Origin: Theobroma cacao
Taxonomy: Eukaryota > Streptophyta > Magnoliopsida > Malvales > Malvaceae
Assembly (NCBI RefSeq): GCF_000208745.1
Contig: NC_030855.1
Location: 24,207,759-24,271,758, forward strand
Reading direction: 5' to 3'
DNA length: 64,000 nt
Every line of letters starts with the position of its first letter. Position 1 is the stretch's first letter. Below, piece by piece: positions 37,777-50,843 of the stretch. Under the pieces are notes generated by a model, which saw only the letters and a list, made by a program, of their open reading frames with translations, was not told the DNA's origin and made no database searches. Made by a program: the position numbers and the translations under genes.

Positions 37777-40264
37777 AATCTTGATATGGGTTTTACTTTA
37801 TAGTAAGTATATATAATATGCAATTGCTTTTTTTGTGATAACCATAATCATATATGAATTAAATGAGGGCAAGTTAGATTTGATTTATACTAAATAATAA
37901 TACTAGATTTGAAAGTGTAGGTCCGTGAGCAAAATTGTTCATTAATGACTCACCTTCATCCATATGGCTAGGTTCATCTTTTGGCTCCCACAAAGCACTC
38001 ACTCTCACATGAACTATGTGATCCTCCTCAACCTTAGATTCATAGCATCTTTCCCTAATCACATTTATTTAACCTTTTGACTCTTTGCCTATGGTAGATC
38101 AAGATCACTTGAAAAGCTCACATACTATATTAATTGTCATAAAAATTATTTTTATTTTAACTTAAACTTTTTATATGCAGATTAAGAACCAAAAAAAAGG
38201 GTTTACTTGAATGATTATTTTTATTTTTGATATGCAAAACAAGCATGCCAAAATGATAAATTCAAGATGGATGGTATATCTCGAGAACATGGAAGAATAC
38301 GCCGTATACTAATTAATTCTAGCCGTGGCAGAAAAGGCAGCTGATTATCCTGCCAAAGCTTTCTTTTTTTGCTTCGGGCACCGTCTTTTCTGCTTCCTGT
38401 CGAGATTATGTTACCAAAACTTGAGATTAATAAGTTGGCTTAAACCCAATTGGCTTGCACTTAAGCTAACTCTCACGTGGAATCAATCAGCTAAACCAAA
38501 TCTCTATTTTGTTTCTTTTATTATTTGCTTAAGAAGTTCAATTACTTTATTTATTTATTTATAAATAATAACAGATAAAGTACCTGTACTCAAATTTTAT
38601 AAACATTGGTATTAATCTTAATTTCTTCTCATCACAACGTAATATGAAAATTGATTAAAATCTTTCAATAATTATAAAAAATAAAAAAGATGGTAAAAGT
38701 ACTTTGATCCATGTGTGAGGGAGGGAGAGGAGTCCAAAATAAGAGGAACGTAGAGAGGGAGAGATGGTGAAAGGAAGTAAGTATGGAAAAGGGGTAAGAG
38801 AAGGGTTTGAGTGAGACAGACGATGACATTGTTGGTTGCAGCTGTTCTGTTGTTACATGAAAACTAGAAAAAAAATATATATTAAAAGAAGAAAGAAAAG
38901 AAAAGAGTAATTGGGAGGGGGAGAGGGAGCTGTCGCAGGGGCAGTCGTCGGCGATCCGCAGCTCGACAACTTATATAAAACCAAGCTAAAACCCAGACCC
39001 CCGATGCAAAAGACAGGCAAAAACAAAAGAACCCCAAAATTTCTTTTCATTTCTTCTTCTTCCACTTCTGCATGCCCCTTTGAAACGTGGCGCTGCTTCC
39101 TCCTTTTTCGTTTCCTCGTCGACTCTTTCCTTCGTTCTCCTATTTCTTTCTCTCTTGTTTTTTTTTTTTTTGCTTGATTCATTCGCTCATTGTGGTTTAT
39201 TGAAGCGGACGACCGACATTTGTCCTAAGCTTCCGCTTTCGATCAGTCACCTCGCTTCCTTTCAGTCTCCAAGGTCCGTAATGCATTCTATAATCTCTCC
39301 TCTGTTTACGCTTTAAGACAATGGTGGATCAAGATCCGGTTTTTTTGAACTTTATTTTCGCTTATACAGCTTCTCTTATTCTTTCTTTCTTGCGGTTGTT
39401 TTTTTTTTTTTGTCATTGAAGAAATTGGGGTTCAAGCTTATAGAGATTGTTTTAGCTTATGGGAATTTTCTCTTTTTCACTTCGATCCTGTTTCTCTTTA
39501 TTTTTTCAATCTAAAAATCGAAACTTTTGTATTGTTCTTTCATTTTTTTAAAAATTTCTTTTCGAGTTTACATTTCTACCGGGAGCTTAAAATAGTAATG
39601 GCTGCACTCTTAGATCTAACAAATACTCAAAACAACTCATTTTTTCTGTTTCAGGCAACGATTTTCTTTTAATTTCTCATAATCCAAATGACCCTTTAAT
39701 CTCAGGCTCCATTCATTCTTTGATTTTCTTTTTTCTTCTTTTTAATTTCCAACAGTTATTGTGAAGTTTTGATGATTGAAGGAAAAGTTCTGGTTGCTGT
39801 TAAATCTTTGTAACTGGGATTCTGTTCTGTTCTAGATTTTGTGGGTGTCGGTCTAGTTTCCGAATTTAGAATGGCATTGTGAAGCTTTATTTTTTATTTT
39901 TACCCTTTTGAGACCCGCACATGCTTCAACTTATTTAGCAAGGACCCTCTTTAGTTTTACTATTTAATGGCTCCACCTATTTCATCACTTCTCCTCCATC
40001 TCCTTTTCTCAGGTTTTGATCTATTTTATCTTCCTTTTCCAGCTTCCAATTCCTTATGTCAGTTGCTGAATCAAAAATAAAATAAGGATCAAAATGAAGA
40101 ACTGGGTCTTTTTGTTAATTTGATTTATGGTTTCAGTAGAAAATTAAGTCAGTAGCTTATTAATTGTTACCTTTACCTAGAAAACGTTTAATGTAATTTT
40201 TTTCTCTTTGCAATGCAATTTCCTGCAGTTTGTTATGAGGGCAATATAAAAGCTTTGATTGTCT
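35534..40264. other. 4.7-kb intergenic region with DUF707 5' region at its right end
   Basis: No supported gene. Microsatellites lie at about 37183-37215 (mixed TA/CA) and 37736-37772 (AT). A 114-residue minus-strand open frame at 36002-36346 has no family I recognise. From about 38940 onward the sequence becomes pyrimidine-rich and resembles a transcribed leader. A possible acceptor TTTCCTGCAG ends at 40229, 35 bases before the DUF707 start, which suggests a 5' untranslated intron. Confidence 0.45.
37736..37772. repeat. (AT)n microsatellite
   Basis: About 18 uninterrupted AT/TA dinucleotides in intergenic DNA. Confidence 0.9.
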
Positions 40265-43200
40265 ATGAAGACATTTGAATCGTGGGATGCGCTTGTCAAG
40301 AAAAGGAATGCTTTATCTGAAGGGGTATGCTCTTACTTTTACTTCAAGTCTGAAGGCCTTGAAAAGTAGAAGTTTTCATAGCATTTTTACTTTTGAAGCT
40401 TCTAAATGTCTGCTGCTGTTGCAGGGAAACTGCGGATTTAAAATGAAGCAGCTTCCATTTATGGGAGTTATTTGTGCAGTTATGTTGTTCATTGTGTATA
40501 GAACCACAAATTATCAATACCATGAGACAGAGGTATATCAACTCCCCTTATTCTCTAGATTTTACTGCTTTTGATTTACAATTAGGAGAGCATGAGGTTC
40601 GTTATTCCTGACCTTGTAGTGGTCAACACGCCCAGTAATTCCTCAGTGGCATTGGTTGAGTGGAATAAGGTGTCTGATTATTCAGAAGAATGAATGACTC
40701 ACCTTTTTGAGGCTTGTTAAAGCTATATTCTGATATTTCTTAAATGCTTCTTTTCTCTTATTGTCAGATGGAATCAAAGTTGCACCCTTTTGAAACAGTA
40801 AAGGTAAGTGTTTAAGTATTATATATCATGCAAAATCAGTTTTTCTTTCCTATTGATGCCTGAATTTGTAGAACTTGAAACTTTCTCCTTGGTTTGTCTT
40901 CACACTATGTTTCAGTATAAGTTAATGTTATTGTAGTTCTTTATTCATTAAGTGCTGGCCTTGGTACTCTGTCTGGATGCGTTTCCTTCATCATCATTTT
41001 TTTCTTGACTTCTGAGTTGCGTATTATGTTTTGTCTAGGATTATCGATTGCCTTCTGGGAAATTAAAAAGTTTGCCTCGTGGCATCATGCATGCTCATTC
41101 AGATTTGGAACTAAGGCCTCTATGGTCAAGGAGCAGTTTGCGGTCAAAGGTGAGATTCTAATCCTTTTATATGCTGGCATGAATTCGTATGCGAAGATCT
41201 GAATGTAGCCCATAGCCAACTATTTTTTTGTTGTTTTTGGTTTTCTTCCTCCTTACTTTTCTCTTTGAATGGATAAAGTAATGGATGATCTTGGTAGGCT
41301 TAACAGGTCTACTGAATTTTGTACTTATCTGCTGGATTTTTGCTATTCTTGCAAAAAGATCAGATTGTTTGCAATTGGATGGCTATTTTATTGCAGGTTA
41401 ATGTTACCATGAATAAGAACTTGCTGGCAATGCCTGTTGGTATCAAGCAAAAAGAAAATGTTGATGATATTGTGCAAAAGGTATTGCACCTTGTCCTGTT
41501 GACCTTCAAATTTGATGAACTGCACATTCTTTGCCTAATTTTGTTGAATTCAGTTTCTTGCAGAGAATTTTACCATTATTTTATTCCATTACGATGGTCA
41601 TGTGGATGGATGGTTGGATCTTGAGTGGGGTGACAAAGCTGTTCACATAGTAGCTCATAACCAAACAAAGTGGTAAGACTCATTGTTGGTAAAAGGATTT
41701 CTTTTGTTCTTTGTCTAGTGAAACATGTTGGATTTGTATACTTGGCTTGAAGTATATCTGAGCACAGACTGCCAAAATTGTAGTTTCTCACGTAAGTAGT
41801 TTCTGATGAGTTAACTTATTTTATCTCTTGGATTCAAAATGTAACCCATTTCATAATTCAACCAATAGGGTAGTTGGGGAAATAAGGTTTTGAGTCATTT
41901 TAAATTGGAGTCTTCTGACTTGGGACTTACTGTAAAAAATAAGGTCTGTCTACTGGAATTCCCTGATCAAATTGCCAAAATGATCATTGTCCTTGTTGCC
42001 ACTTCTGTATGGTGATTCTAAGTCTACCTGACTCTGGAACGACAAGCACATTAATAACTTTTTCTTTTAATTGGATACGCTTACTGATCTCTTCCCTCTT
42101 TCAGGTGGTTTGCAAAGCGCTTTCTACATCCAGATGTTGTGTCTATTTATGACTACATATTCCTCTGGGATGAAGATTTGGGAGTGCAGCATTTTGATCC
42201 AGGAAGGTATAAGGTTTTATGATATTTCTGTTACCTGCAATATCTTGATTTTCTTGTGCTTAGATATATTATGTGGTATTTGACAATAATATAAGCTCCT
42301 TTCTGGTTTTCTCAACTCTTGGTTCAATCTTTCCTTAGTTACTATTTGTGCTTTATGAGGCTTTTGTTTGTTGCTTAATGACAGGAACATATTCTCATCT
42401 GGGGAAAACCTAAACAATTTTATTAATTGGAATGTCTTCTCCAGGTACCTAGAAATTGTGAAAGCAGAAGGTTTGGAGATTTCTCAGCCAGCTTTAGACC
42501 CAAATTCAACAGAAATACACCACAGAATCACTATCCGCGCAAGAATGAAGAAGTTTCATAGGTGAATGGGATGGTCCTTTTCTCCGGACTATTGATAAGT
42601 TACACATTATTATCTGTATACTTACATGAAAAGTTTTGGCAAGCACAGGAGAGTCTATGACCTCAGAGGTAAAACAAAGTGTACGAGTGCAAGTGAGGGG
42701 CCACCATGCACTGGGTGAGTTATTTTATCATAACATTGCTTGGTAGCATCATAGAATGTTTTTAACCAATTTAATGACAAAAACCTTTTAAAGATTTGAT
42801 AAACTGAGCAATCTAAGTGTCCTATGTTCTGTCATTATACTTGGTAACTTAAGTGTCATGGACAATTGCTTGGATTTATGCCCTAAAAAGGATTTGCTAC
42901 CATTTCATCTTCTTTACTCCATCTGAGATCATCTGTTTATGGGTTGGTGAAGCTGCCTGACTGTCCAGTAGATGAGACTGACGATAACCAATTGATGAAC
43001 ATCTGAAGAATATTTAGCGGCATTGTCTGATCAGTCAATAGTAATTTGGTTTATTCATATTAACTTTGTAGTTTTGTGGAGGGAATGGCTCCTGTGTTTT
43101 CAAGATCGGCCTGGTATTGTGCATGGCATCTCATACAGGTGATCATCTTGCATGCTACCATTTCTACATAGAATTTTAATGATGGCAGTGTTGATTCTCT

Positions 43201-45115
43201 GCCTTGCATTTAAAAATGAGCTACTCTTTCCTTTTCTCTTAGTTTGCAGCAGACATATGTATCATATCAAGTACCATTTTCTTGTTTTCTGTTTATTTTT
43301 TCTATTAATACCGAGCCCTTTTCTTTTTATTATTTTCATTCAGAATGATCTTGTTCATGGATGGGGAATGGATATGAAACTTGGATATTGTGCACAGGTA
43401 AGGTTTCTGTGCAAGATTCGCTTGATGCTATTTTGGACCCTTTTAGCCTTGTCGACTACTCATTCTTTATATTTCATTTCATTTTTCATTCTAGTGAACA
43501 AATAATTCTGTGGACAGCTGAGAAATATAATCTTTATAATTTTTTTTTGAATATTTATAATTAATACATATGTTAATGATCAGGGTGATCGCTCAAAGAA
43601 GGTGGGTGTGATTGATAGTGAGTACATTGTTCATAAGGGTATTCAAAGTTTGGGTGGGAGTGGGCATTCCACAATGACGACAACAATAAAGGTTCTGCTT
43701 TGCTTCCTTCCCTTCCTTGTTTTTCTGTTTTATTTGCGTGATTTAATTTGTTTCTGTTATTCTATTGACTGCGATCCGGTGGTTCAATTTGACACCATCA
43801 AAACAGCATATCGTTCTTTGCCAGAAAAAGAAAAAGGCATATCTATCATCTTAATTTGCTGGTATTTCTCAGGAGGCTAACGGCAATCATTAACAAGCAT
43901 AGAGAATGTTATTCCTTTAAGTTCTATTACGGTGTTAAACACCGTGTGACTATACTGACATGGTCTCTTGTTTTCTATTAGCTATTTGTTGTGTATCTAA
44001 ACTGAAACCATAGCCCTATATATTTCATTTGTCTGGACAATTTCTTGTCCCATCCAAAGGTGATCTAATTCTTGATTTTGCTGCCAAAATTTGGCAAAGT
44101 AGCATATCATTGGCTTTCAAGTTCCTCCTAATTTGTTTCTTTCAATAGTTGGAAGCCTTCATAACATGTTATATTATTTCGTCTCAATTATCGTTGTTCT
44201 GCACTGAGTCATTTCCTATCATCAAAGTAAACTATGTTAAGCAACAGATTTCTTTTCAGATTCATCCAGGCAGTCATACTGTTCTAGATATTGTGATTCA
44301 CTTAGTTTCTTAATGGATTTTCCTACTTATGTGCAGAGTCCTGGGGCTTCAGGTTTTGATCTACGAACTGAGGTGAGATTAGTAATCCCTCAATTCACCA
44401 TTATATCAGTAGCTCTGTACAGGAGACATTCTCTTGATTAGATAAGAAATTGATGTGGTTACAGCACTATTGTTTTTTCCCCCCTAATTTATGATCTTCC
44501 TTGTGTTTGCTTTCTCTTCTCTTTTATTTATAAATGAAAGAAGTGATGGGCATGGTAGGGATGGATAACTGTCTCTAATAATTTGATAAATATGTGGTAA
44601 AGCACATACCGTTTGAACCCTTGTGCAATAAGAAAGTATGATCTATGTAGTGTCTTTTTCTACAACTGTTCTGAGAAGTTATTACTGCTGGCAAACAGCA
44701 ACTTGGCTTCAAACTGGCAATTTAGCTTTAGGTGATACCACTTGATAACCATATGATAGTTTTCAATGCTTATTGCTTTTGATGTGTAAATGAAAGAGAG
44801 GTGGCGCTTGATATTAGGGCCTTGTAGCAGGAGTCTTTTACCCGGCTTCTTTCCATGAATGAATACATTTGAAAAATCCAAAAAGGAAAGAAAAGATTAT
44901 GGCCTTGTGGGACATGATTGTCTTTAGATTCTTCTATAAGCCTGTACAATGATTGCCAATAAAGGCTTACACTGTTGCAGATTCGGAGGCAATCCACTTG
45001 GGAGCTTCAAGTTTTTAAAGACCGGTGGAATCAAGCTGTAGAAGAGGACAAGAGCTGGGTGGATCCATTTGTAAGATATCAAAGGCGCAGAAAACATAAA
45101 CGTCACCAAACTTAA
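40265..45115 (+). CDS. DUF707 family protein, probable type II Golgi membrane protein, 400 aa
   Basis: Fourteen exons: 40265-40324, 40425-40532, 40768-40803, 41039-41149, 41397-41480, 41554-41672, 42105-42206, 42445-42561, 42649-42714, 43072-43138, 43344-43397, 43584-43691, 44337-44372, 44981-45115. The product is a short cytoplasmic N terminus, one membrane helix (MGVICAVMLFIVYR, about residues 31-44), a stem, and the DUF707 domain with hallmark segments HYDGHVDGWLDLEW, YDYIFLWDEDLGVQHFDP, FVEGMAPVFSRSAW and LVHGWGMDMKLGYC. The C terminus is very basic (RYQRRRKHKRHQT). Arabidopsis relatives include At1g11170 and At1g61240; function is not established. The DED triad recalls the DxD metal site of glycosyltransferases (inference). 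Translation may instead start at Met27 (40443, MKQLPFMGV). The terminal exon was later copied downstream. Confidence 0.9.
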
Positions 45116-46124
45116 AAAGTTTTTTAACTCATGACTTAACCAAGCAGCTGGTTGGATACGTTAGATTGGCTTCTTCACACAGATACAGCAGTCTCTCATC
45201 TATACTTGTATTTTAGTTCCTCTAGGCTTTGGTGAATGCTCATAATTATTTCATTATTTGAAATCCTCATCATTTTGTTCCCTTCCTTCGGATTTTGTCT
45301 AATATATTTAGCAATACAAGTCTTCGTTTTCCCTTTTTGTCTTGCTAAGAATTTACATTATGAAGAGATTAAAACCCATTCTTTGCCTCAATAAATAACC
45401 CAAAGTGTGTAACGGGTCTCAACTTCATGTAAATCAACCTCAAGCTCAGGGGATTTAGAAGTTAAAACCCTCTGTTGAATTCTCATGTAACAACCTAAAA
45501 TTTTATGTACGAAATGGTTCTGTGATGAAATGGAGCTGTACACCGTATATGCAGCATTCTTCCTACTAGTTATTTAGTTTGTCCGAAACATTCTTTGGAT
45601 GTTTATATTTGTTTCTTTGGATTCGGGTTTGAAGGCGATGAAAGAAATATTCATTTGTCCTTCACGACAATGTACAAGAGAAAGATCAAGGCCTTCTGTA
45701 TTTCTTACAGAGATGAACTGTACTAATACTTCGATTTCATGGAAGACAGATAGATCATACGACACTATACCTACTTGGGTTCTGTAAGATTAGTCCAATT
45801 GTCACACGATAATGTACAAGAGAATGGTAGCCACAACAAAGTTCTACGCTTGACTTGCTTGGAAAATATTAGTTTATGGCTCCAGACAGCTAAGAAATTT
45901 GCAGTGGCAAGGTCGCTCGCTCGTAAGAGCAGACCATGTGTTTTCTTTAGAAATAACATGTCCAATAGTTCCAAGTCGCTCTCTTACAGAAAAGCCAAGA
46001 ATTATACGATGTTATCTGCTTTTCTTGCCGTCCTCCTCATTTCTCATTATCCTTTTCGCTTTACATCAACGGAAATGGTCCATCTGAATGAGGAAAAATC
46101 AGTTCAAATCGTTTCTTTTCACTC

Positions 46125-46132
46125 TATATAAA
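46125..46132 (+). promoter_or_regulatory. TATA box of SCAMP A
   Basis: TATATAAA about 115 bases upstream of the SCAMP A start codon. The surrounding words are conserved at the same place upstream of SCAMP B, which supports a real core promoter copied with the gene. Confidence 0.65.
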
Positions 46133-46239
46133 GAGCATTTCTCTCCGTAAATGTTGCCTTCACACTACACAAATTAACTTGTATTTCCCTTCCTCTACAT
46201 TGAGCTTTGGTTTGTCTCAATAGAAGGACCTAAGCTATC

Positions 46240-48959
46240 ATGGCTGGTAACCCCGATTGGAACCCTCTTGACGAGGAAGAAGAAGTCAACCCTTTTTCTG
46301 TGAGTTTCATTTCTCGCGACTATATGTATAAATGTATGCATGGAAAAGTAGGACTATGCGTCTTTACATGCAGCAAGCTTGTTAGCTGACTTAAATTTGC
46401 ACGTAATTCAAGCATGCATCAGCCAATTAGCTATACCCTGTATTTTACGTACATGATCAACCAAGCTTACGGAATTTTGAACCCCAACTCTTTGATCACG
46501 TTAAATGGAGTTGGAATTAAGAAAATTTTGATTTTCATTAAGGATTGCCATCTGAACTTGTAGATTTTCAACAATAAAGTGATCTTTTGTTAGTTTTCTT
46601 TAAAAAGCATTGATGGTTTTGGTGATTATATATGTTGTAAACTTGCAATGTGTTGTTTGTTTTTTCTTGGGTTTTCCTCATGCAACGATTTGCTTGGATA
46701 ATTGGTGAACTTCCAGAGTCCTACACATTATTCACACTCAAGGCTTCCAGCTCTTATTCCTGAACCTGCCAGCTACAACTATGATCGCAATCCAGCCATT
46801 GACATTACTCTTGATAAAGCAACGGTAAAGGACCCAATTTTCTGGTTCTTTGGGAACTGAGTTCGTAAATGCTTGCTATTTATAGAGTCATTAAACTGAA
46901 CAGTCAGTTTTCTCTGATTGTACCCTGTTTAAAATGTAGAATTTAAAGCAGAAAGAGAGAGAACTCAAGGCCAAGGAAGCTGAAATCAGGAGGGAGGAGG
47001 TAATAACTTTACAGATACATTAAAACCTTTGTATGCATGCAGATTCTAAACTATCATAGTCTAGTGATTGGAGATACAGATTTTATACAATGACCTTAAG
47101 CACTAGGTGAATCTTTCCTTGCCCTTGTCAAAATTTCTAACTCATCAGCTTCATTTGGGGGCATGCAGGAAGTTAAAAGGAAAGAAGAAGCTCTAGCACG
47201 AGGTAACCGGCATTTGCCATTACATTTTTTATTCAAGTCTTGCAGGTCTTTCCCTTCTGGGTATTTAAGCTTCTTCAAGTTAACTGAATTAGTCTCTGTT
47301 TGATTTTATTCTTAAATCTGCAATGCCAATTTCTTTGTTGAAAAAGAGAATGTGATTATCCCAAAAACAGCCCTAGCTGTTAGTGTTGGCACTGATAATA
47401 GACTGTCGAAAGGGAATTAAGCAAAGCAACAAGTTCAACTTCTTTTTGTTTTGCAGCTGGAGTTTTTCTAGACGTGAGCAATTGGCCACCATTTTTCCCA
47501 ATCATTCACCACGATATTGCAAATGAGATACCAGATTATCTACAACGAATGCAATATGTAGCTTTCTTGACATTGTTAGGTAAGCGCCTTCTCAAATACA
47601 CAGCTCAGATTGATTATTTGGATTTTACTTGAACATAAATTTTGAAATGTAAATATCTAAAAAACTAATGATCCTTGATAGCACTAGGATTCAAATATGA
47701 TGAATGGTAATCTTATGCAGGATTGGTGCTGTGCCTTTTCTGGAATATCTTAGCTGTTTATGCAGCAAGCATCAAAGGGAAAGGTTGGACTCGAAAGCTT
47801 CTTCTTATCTTTCTTGTTTATCCATTTTAGTCTGTTGTTTAGATTCTGCTGTTTAATCTTAGAACATTTTCATTTAGGCATAAATATCTTGTTCCTCGCC
47901 TTCATTTATTTCATGCTAGGGGTACCAGGAGCCTATATATTGTGGTATCATCCACTTTATCGTGATTGCAGGTACTAAAACCTCTTTGATCATTTTGGTT
48001 TGAACTGAATTATGTTCTTCATTCTGTTACCTTATCACTTTATGATCATCTTGCAGGAAAGACAGTGCGTTTAAATTTGGATCGTTTTTCATATTTTATA
48101 TGGTACTGTATTTTATGTATCCGGTGATCCTTTTCTCTCCCCAGGAGTTGGTAGCTTCCTAACTATTCCATACTATTTTTTCTACTTGCAGATACATATC
48201 TGCTTCTGCCACTATGCTATGGTTGCTCCTCCTATAATTTATCATGGGTTATCATTAACGTAAGTTCCTTAAAGTTTCCAGCCTTCCTCAAATTGATAGA
48301 ACTTGCCAGGCCCTTTGTCTTTATTTGTAAAAACATCAATGATCTGCAGTACTGGAGTTGATGGTGTGAACCAAAAAAGATTAATTATTTCTTTTTCCTC
48401 TTAACTGATGCAATAAACTCGAGGCCAAGTTTCGGGGTTGAAAGGTCGATTTTTCATTTTCCATACCATCTTGATTATGACTTAACATTCTGCTGCTGCT
48501 GCTGCTGCAGGGGAGTCTTGAGTGCAGTGTATCTTACTACAGACGGCTATGCTTTTGTTGGTGTAAAGACACCCTGAGCCTCAATATACTCGACTCTTTT
48601 TAAATCTTTTTTTCATATATCATTTCTTCTCTTCAAGTCTTGATTGAAAGCATAACTTAATAGAACATGGCTTGTAATGCTGTAGCCTTGACCAGATCCA
48701 TTTTTACTTTGCTTTGTGCAGAACCTCTACTTCATTGGGCTCGGATTATTCTTTGTTGAGTCACTGTTAAGCATCTGGGTCCTAGAGGTCTGATCAACAC
48801 TCAAATTCACTTACTCTTGCTGCGTTGATTATTTGATTTATCAGGGATCTCTAACATCACTAATTTTACATTTTTTTCCCCTCCATTTTTTTTCAGAGAG
48901 CATACAGATACTTCCGTGGCACTGGTAAGGCTGCAAAGGCAAATTACCCAATCTACTAA
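46240..48959 (+). CDS. secretory carrier-associated membrane protein, tandem copy A, 278 aa
   Basis: Twelve exons: 46240-46299, 46717-46824, 46940-46999, 47169-47202, 47457-47579, 47721-47783, 47878-47971, 48057-48102, 48192-48259, 48511-48562, 48722-48787, 48897-48959. The layout is a cytosolic N terminus with NPF-type motif, a coiled coil rich in [11 protein letters not shown], the amphipathic [13 protein letters not shown] segment, four membrane spans and a basic tail. SCAMPs cycle between trans-Golgi network and plasma membrane and act in vesicle traffic. Compared with copy B, the first NPF is NPL, the E-peptide core between spans 2 and 3 reads [10 protein letters not shown] instead of [10 protein letters not shown], and the tail ends early ([10 protein letters not shown]). 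These are consistent with relaxed constraint, yet all splice sites and the frame remain intact. Confidence 0.92.
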
Positions 48960-49480
48960 AGGAACCAGATTAAGACTCCTGAGATTGCTTGTAAGAAGGA
49001 GATGTAAATTGATATGACCTGACAGCTTGCTATTTTGCTGCAAAAATTTGCATTATGAAAACTTTGATCCATTTTCAATCCAATGTACAAGTTATTGTTT
49101 GTTTGATAATTCATTTTCAACATGTAATGTTCAAGATTAAAGCTTTACACTAACCACAATTATTTTTATTTAGACAAGCCAGTGTTTCATTTGAGATTAG
49201 TTTAGTTAAGGAGTGCAAATATTCCCTTTCAGTTCCATATTTCTTGATAGCCGTATGACAGTTTTCAATAGTTTGATCTTTGATGCTTATCGCATTGGAT
49301 GTGTAAATCGATGTTATTGCCTTGTAGCAGGAGTTTTTACCTGGCTTCTTTCCATGAATGAATACAGTTGAAAAATCCAAAAAGGAAAGAAAAGATTATG
49401 GCCTTGTGGGACATGATCGTCTTCAGATTCTTCTATAAGCCTGTACAATGATTGCTAAAAAAGGTCATACATTGTCGCAG

Positions 49481-49617
49481 AATTCGGAGGCAATCCACTT
49501 GGGAGCTTCAAGTCTTTAAAGAGCGATGGAATCAAGCGGTAGAAGAGGACAAGAACTGGGTGGATCCATTTGTAAGATATCAAAGGCGCAGAAAACATAA
49601 AACGTCACCAAACTTAA
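49481..49617 (+). pseudogene. DUF707 terminal-exon remnant
   Basis: The stretch from ATTCGGAGGCAATCCACTTG to the CACCAAACTTAA end copies the last DUF707 exon (44981-45115) nearly base for base, but has two single-base insertions: one A right after the acceptor CGCAG, and one A in the CATAAAACG stretch. The first shifts the frame and leads to a stop within about 13 codons. No upstream DUF707 exons precede it, so it is a passenger of the tandem duplication and not a gene. Confidence 0.9.
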
Positions 49618-50708
49618 GTTTTTAACTCAGCACCTAACCAAGCAGCTGGTTCCATACGTTGGTTTGGCTTCTTCACACACAGATACAGCAGTCTCTCATC
49701 TATACTTGTATTTTAGTTCCTCTAGCCTTTGGTGGATGGATGCTCATAATTATTTCATAGTTTGAAATCCTCTTAATTGTGTTCCCTTGCTTCCGAATTT
49801 GTCTAATATGTTTAGCAATACAAGGTTTTTTTTTTTTTTTTGCAATTAATTCGGATAAACTATACATATATATATGAGTTAATTCATGCAAGAGAGCAAT
49901 CCCATCATTTGATCATCATCTCTAGATTAAGAGATTAAAACCCATTCTTTGCCTCAATAAACAACTTAAAACTTTTGGGTCAAGTAATTTAACACAACCC
50001 AATGTGTGTAATGGGTTTCTACTTAATGTAAATCAAGCTCAAGCTCAAGGGTTTTAGAAATTAAATGCTATTCTTGAATTCTCAGTTCTGTGATGAAATG
50101 GCGCTGTATGCAGTATTTTTCCTGTTACATACCTTTGGATGTTTGTATTTGTTACTTTGGATTTGGATTGCATTCATTTGTCCTTGCCGCACGACAATGT
50201 ACAAGAGAACGATCGAGGCCTTCTGTGTTCCTTACAGAGATGAACTGTATTAATACTTCAATTCCATAGAAGACAGACAGATCAGACAACGCTATATCTA
50301 CTTGGGTTCTATAAGATTGGTCCTTGTCACACGATAATGTACAAGAGAATAATGGCCACAACAATGTTCTACGCTTGACTTGCTTGGAAAATATTAGTTT
50401 ATGGCTCCAGATAGCTACGACATTTACATAGGCAAGGTTGCTCGCTTGCAAGAATAGACCATGTGTTTCTTTTGAAATAACATGACAGATAGTTCCAAGT
50501 CACTCTCCTACAGAAACAATGAAACAAGCTATAAAACATAAGGTTTCTTCGATCAATCCGTTGCCTTTCAGAAAAGCCAAGAAAATTATACTATGTTATC
50601 TGCTTTTCTTGCCGCCCGTCTCAATTCTGAACACCCTTTTCACTTTACGTCAACGGAAATGGTACATCTGAATGAAGACAAATCAGTTCAAATCGTTTCT
50701 TTTCTCTC

Positions 50709-50716
50709 TATATAAA
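50709..50716 (+). promoter_or_regulatory. TATA box of SCAMP B
   Basis: TATATAAA about 130 bases upstream of the SCAMP B start codon, in the same context as the box of SCAMP A. Confidence 0.65.
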
Positions 50717-50843
50717 GAGCGTTTCTCTCCGCAAAGAAAATGTTGCCTGTAACTCAAATTGCTACTTATACAAATTAACTTGCATTTCTCGCTTCTTCTA
50801 AAATTGACCTCTGGTCTGTCTCTATAGAAAGACCTAAGCTATC

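Larger units (their letters stand above)
44741..49242 (+). repeat. tandem segmental duplication, unit 1 (about 4.5 kb)
   Basis: The unit starts at CTTGATAACCATATGATAGT within the last DUF707 intron and runs through the DUF707 terminal exon, the intergenic promoter and SCAMP A, to the AATATTCCCTTTCAGTTCCA stretch before 49242. Unit 2 starts at once with CTTGATAGCCGTATGACAGT and has the same order of landmarks. Similarity is high in exons and clear in introns and intergenic DNA. Confidence 0.92.
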
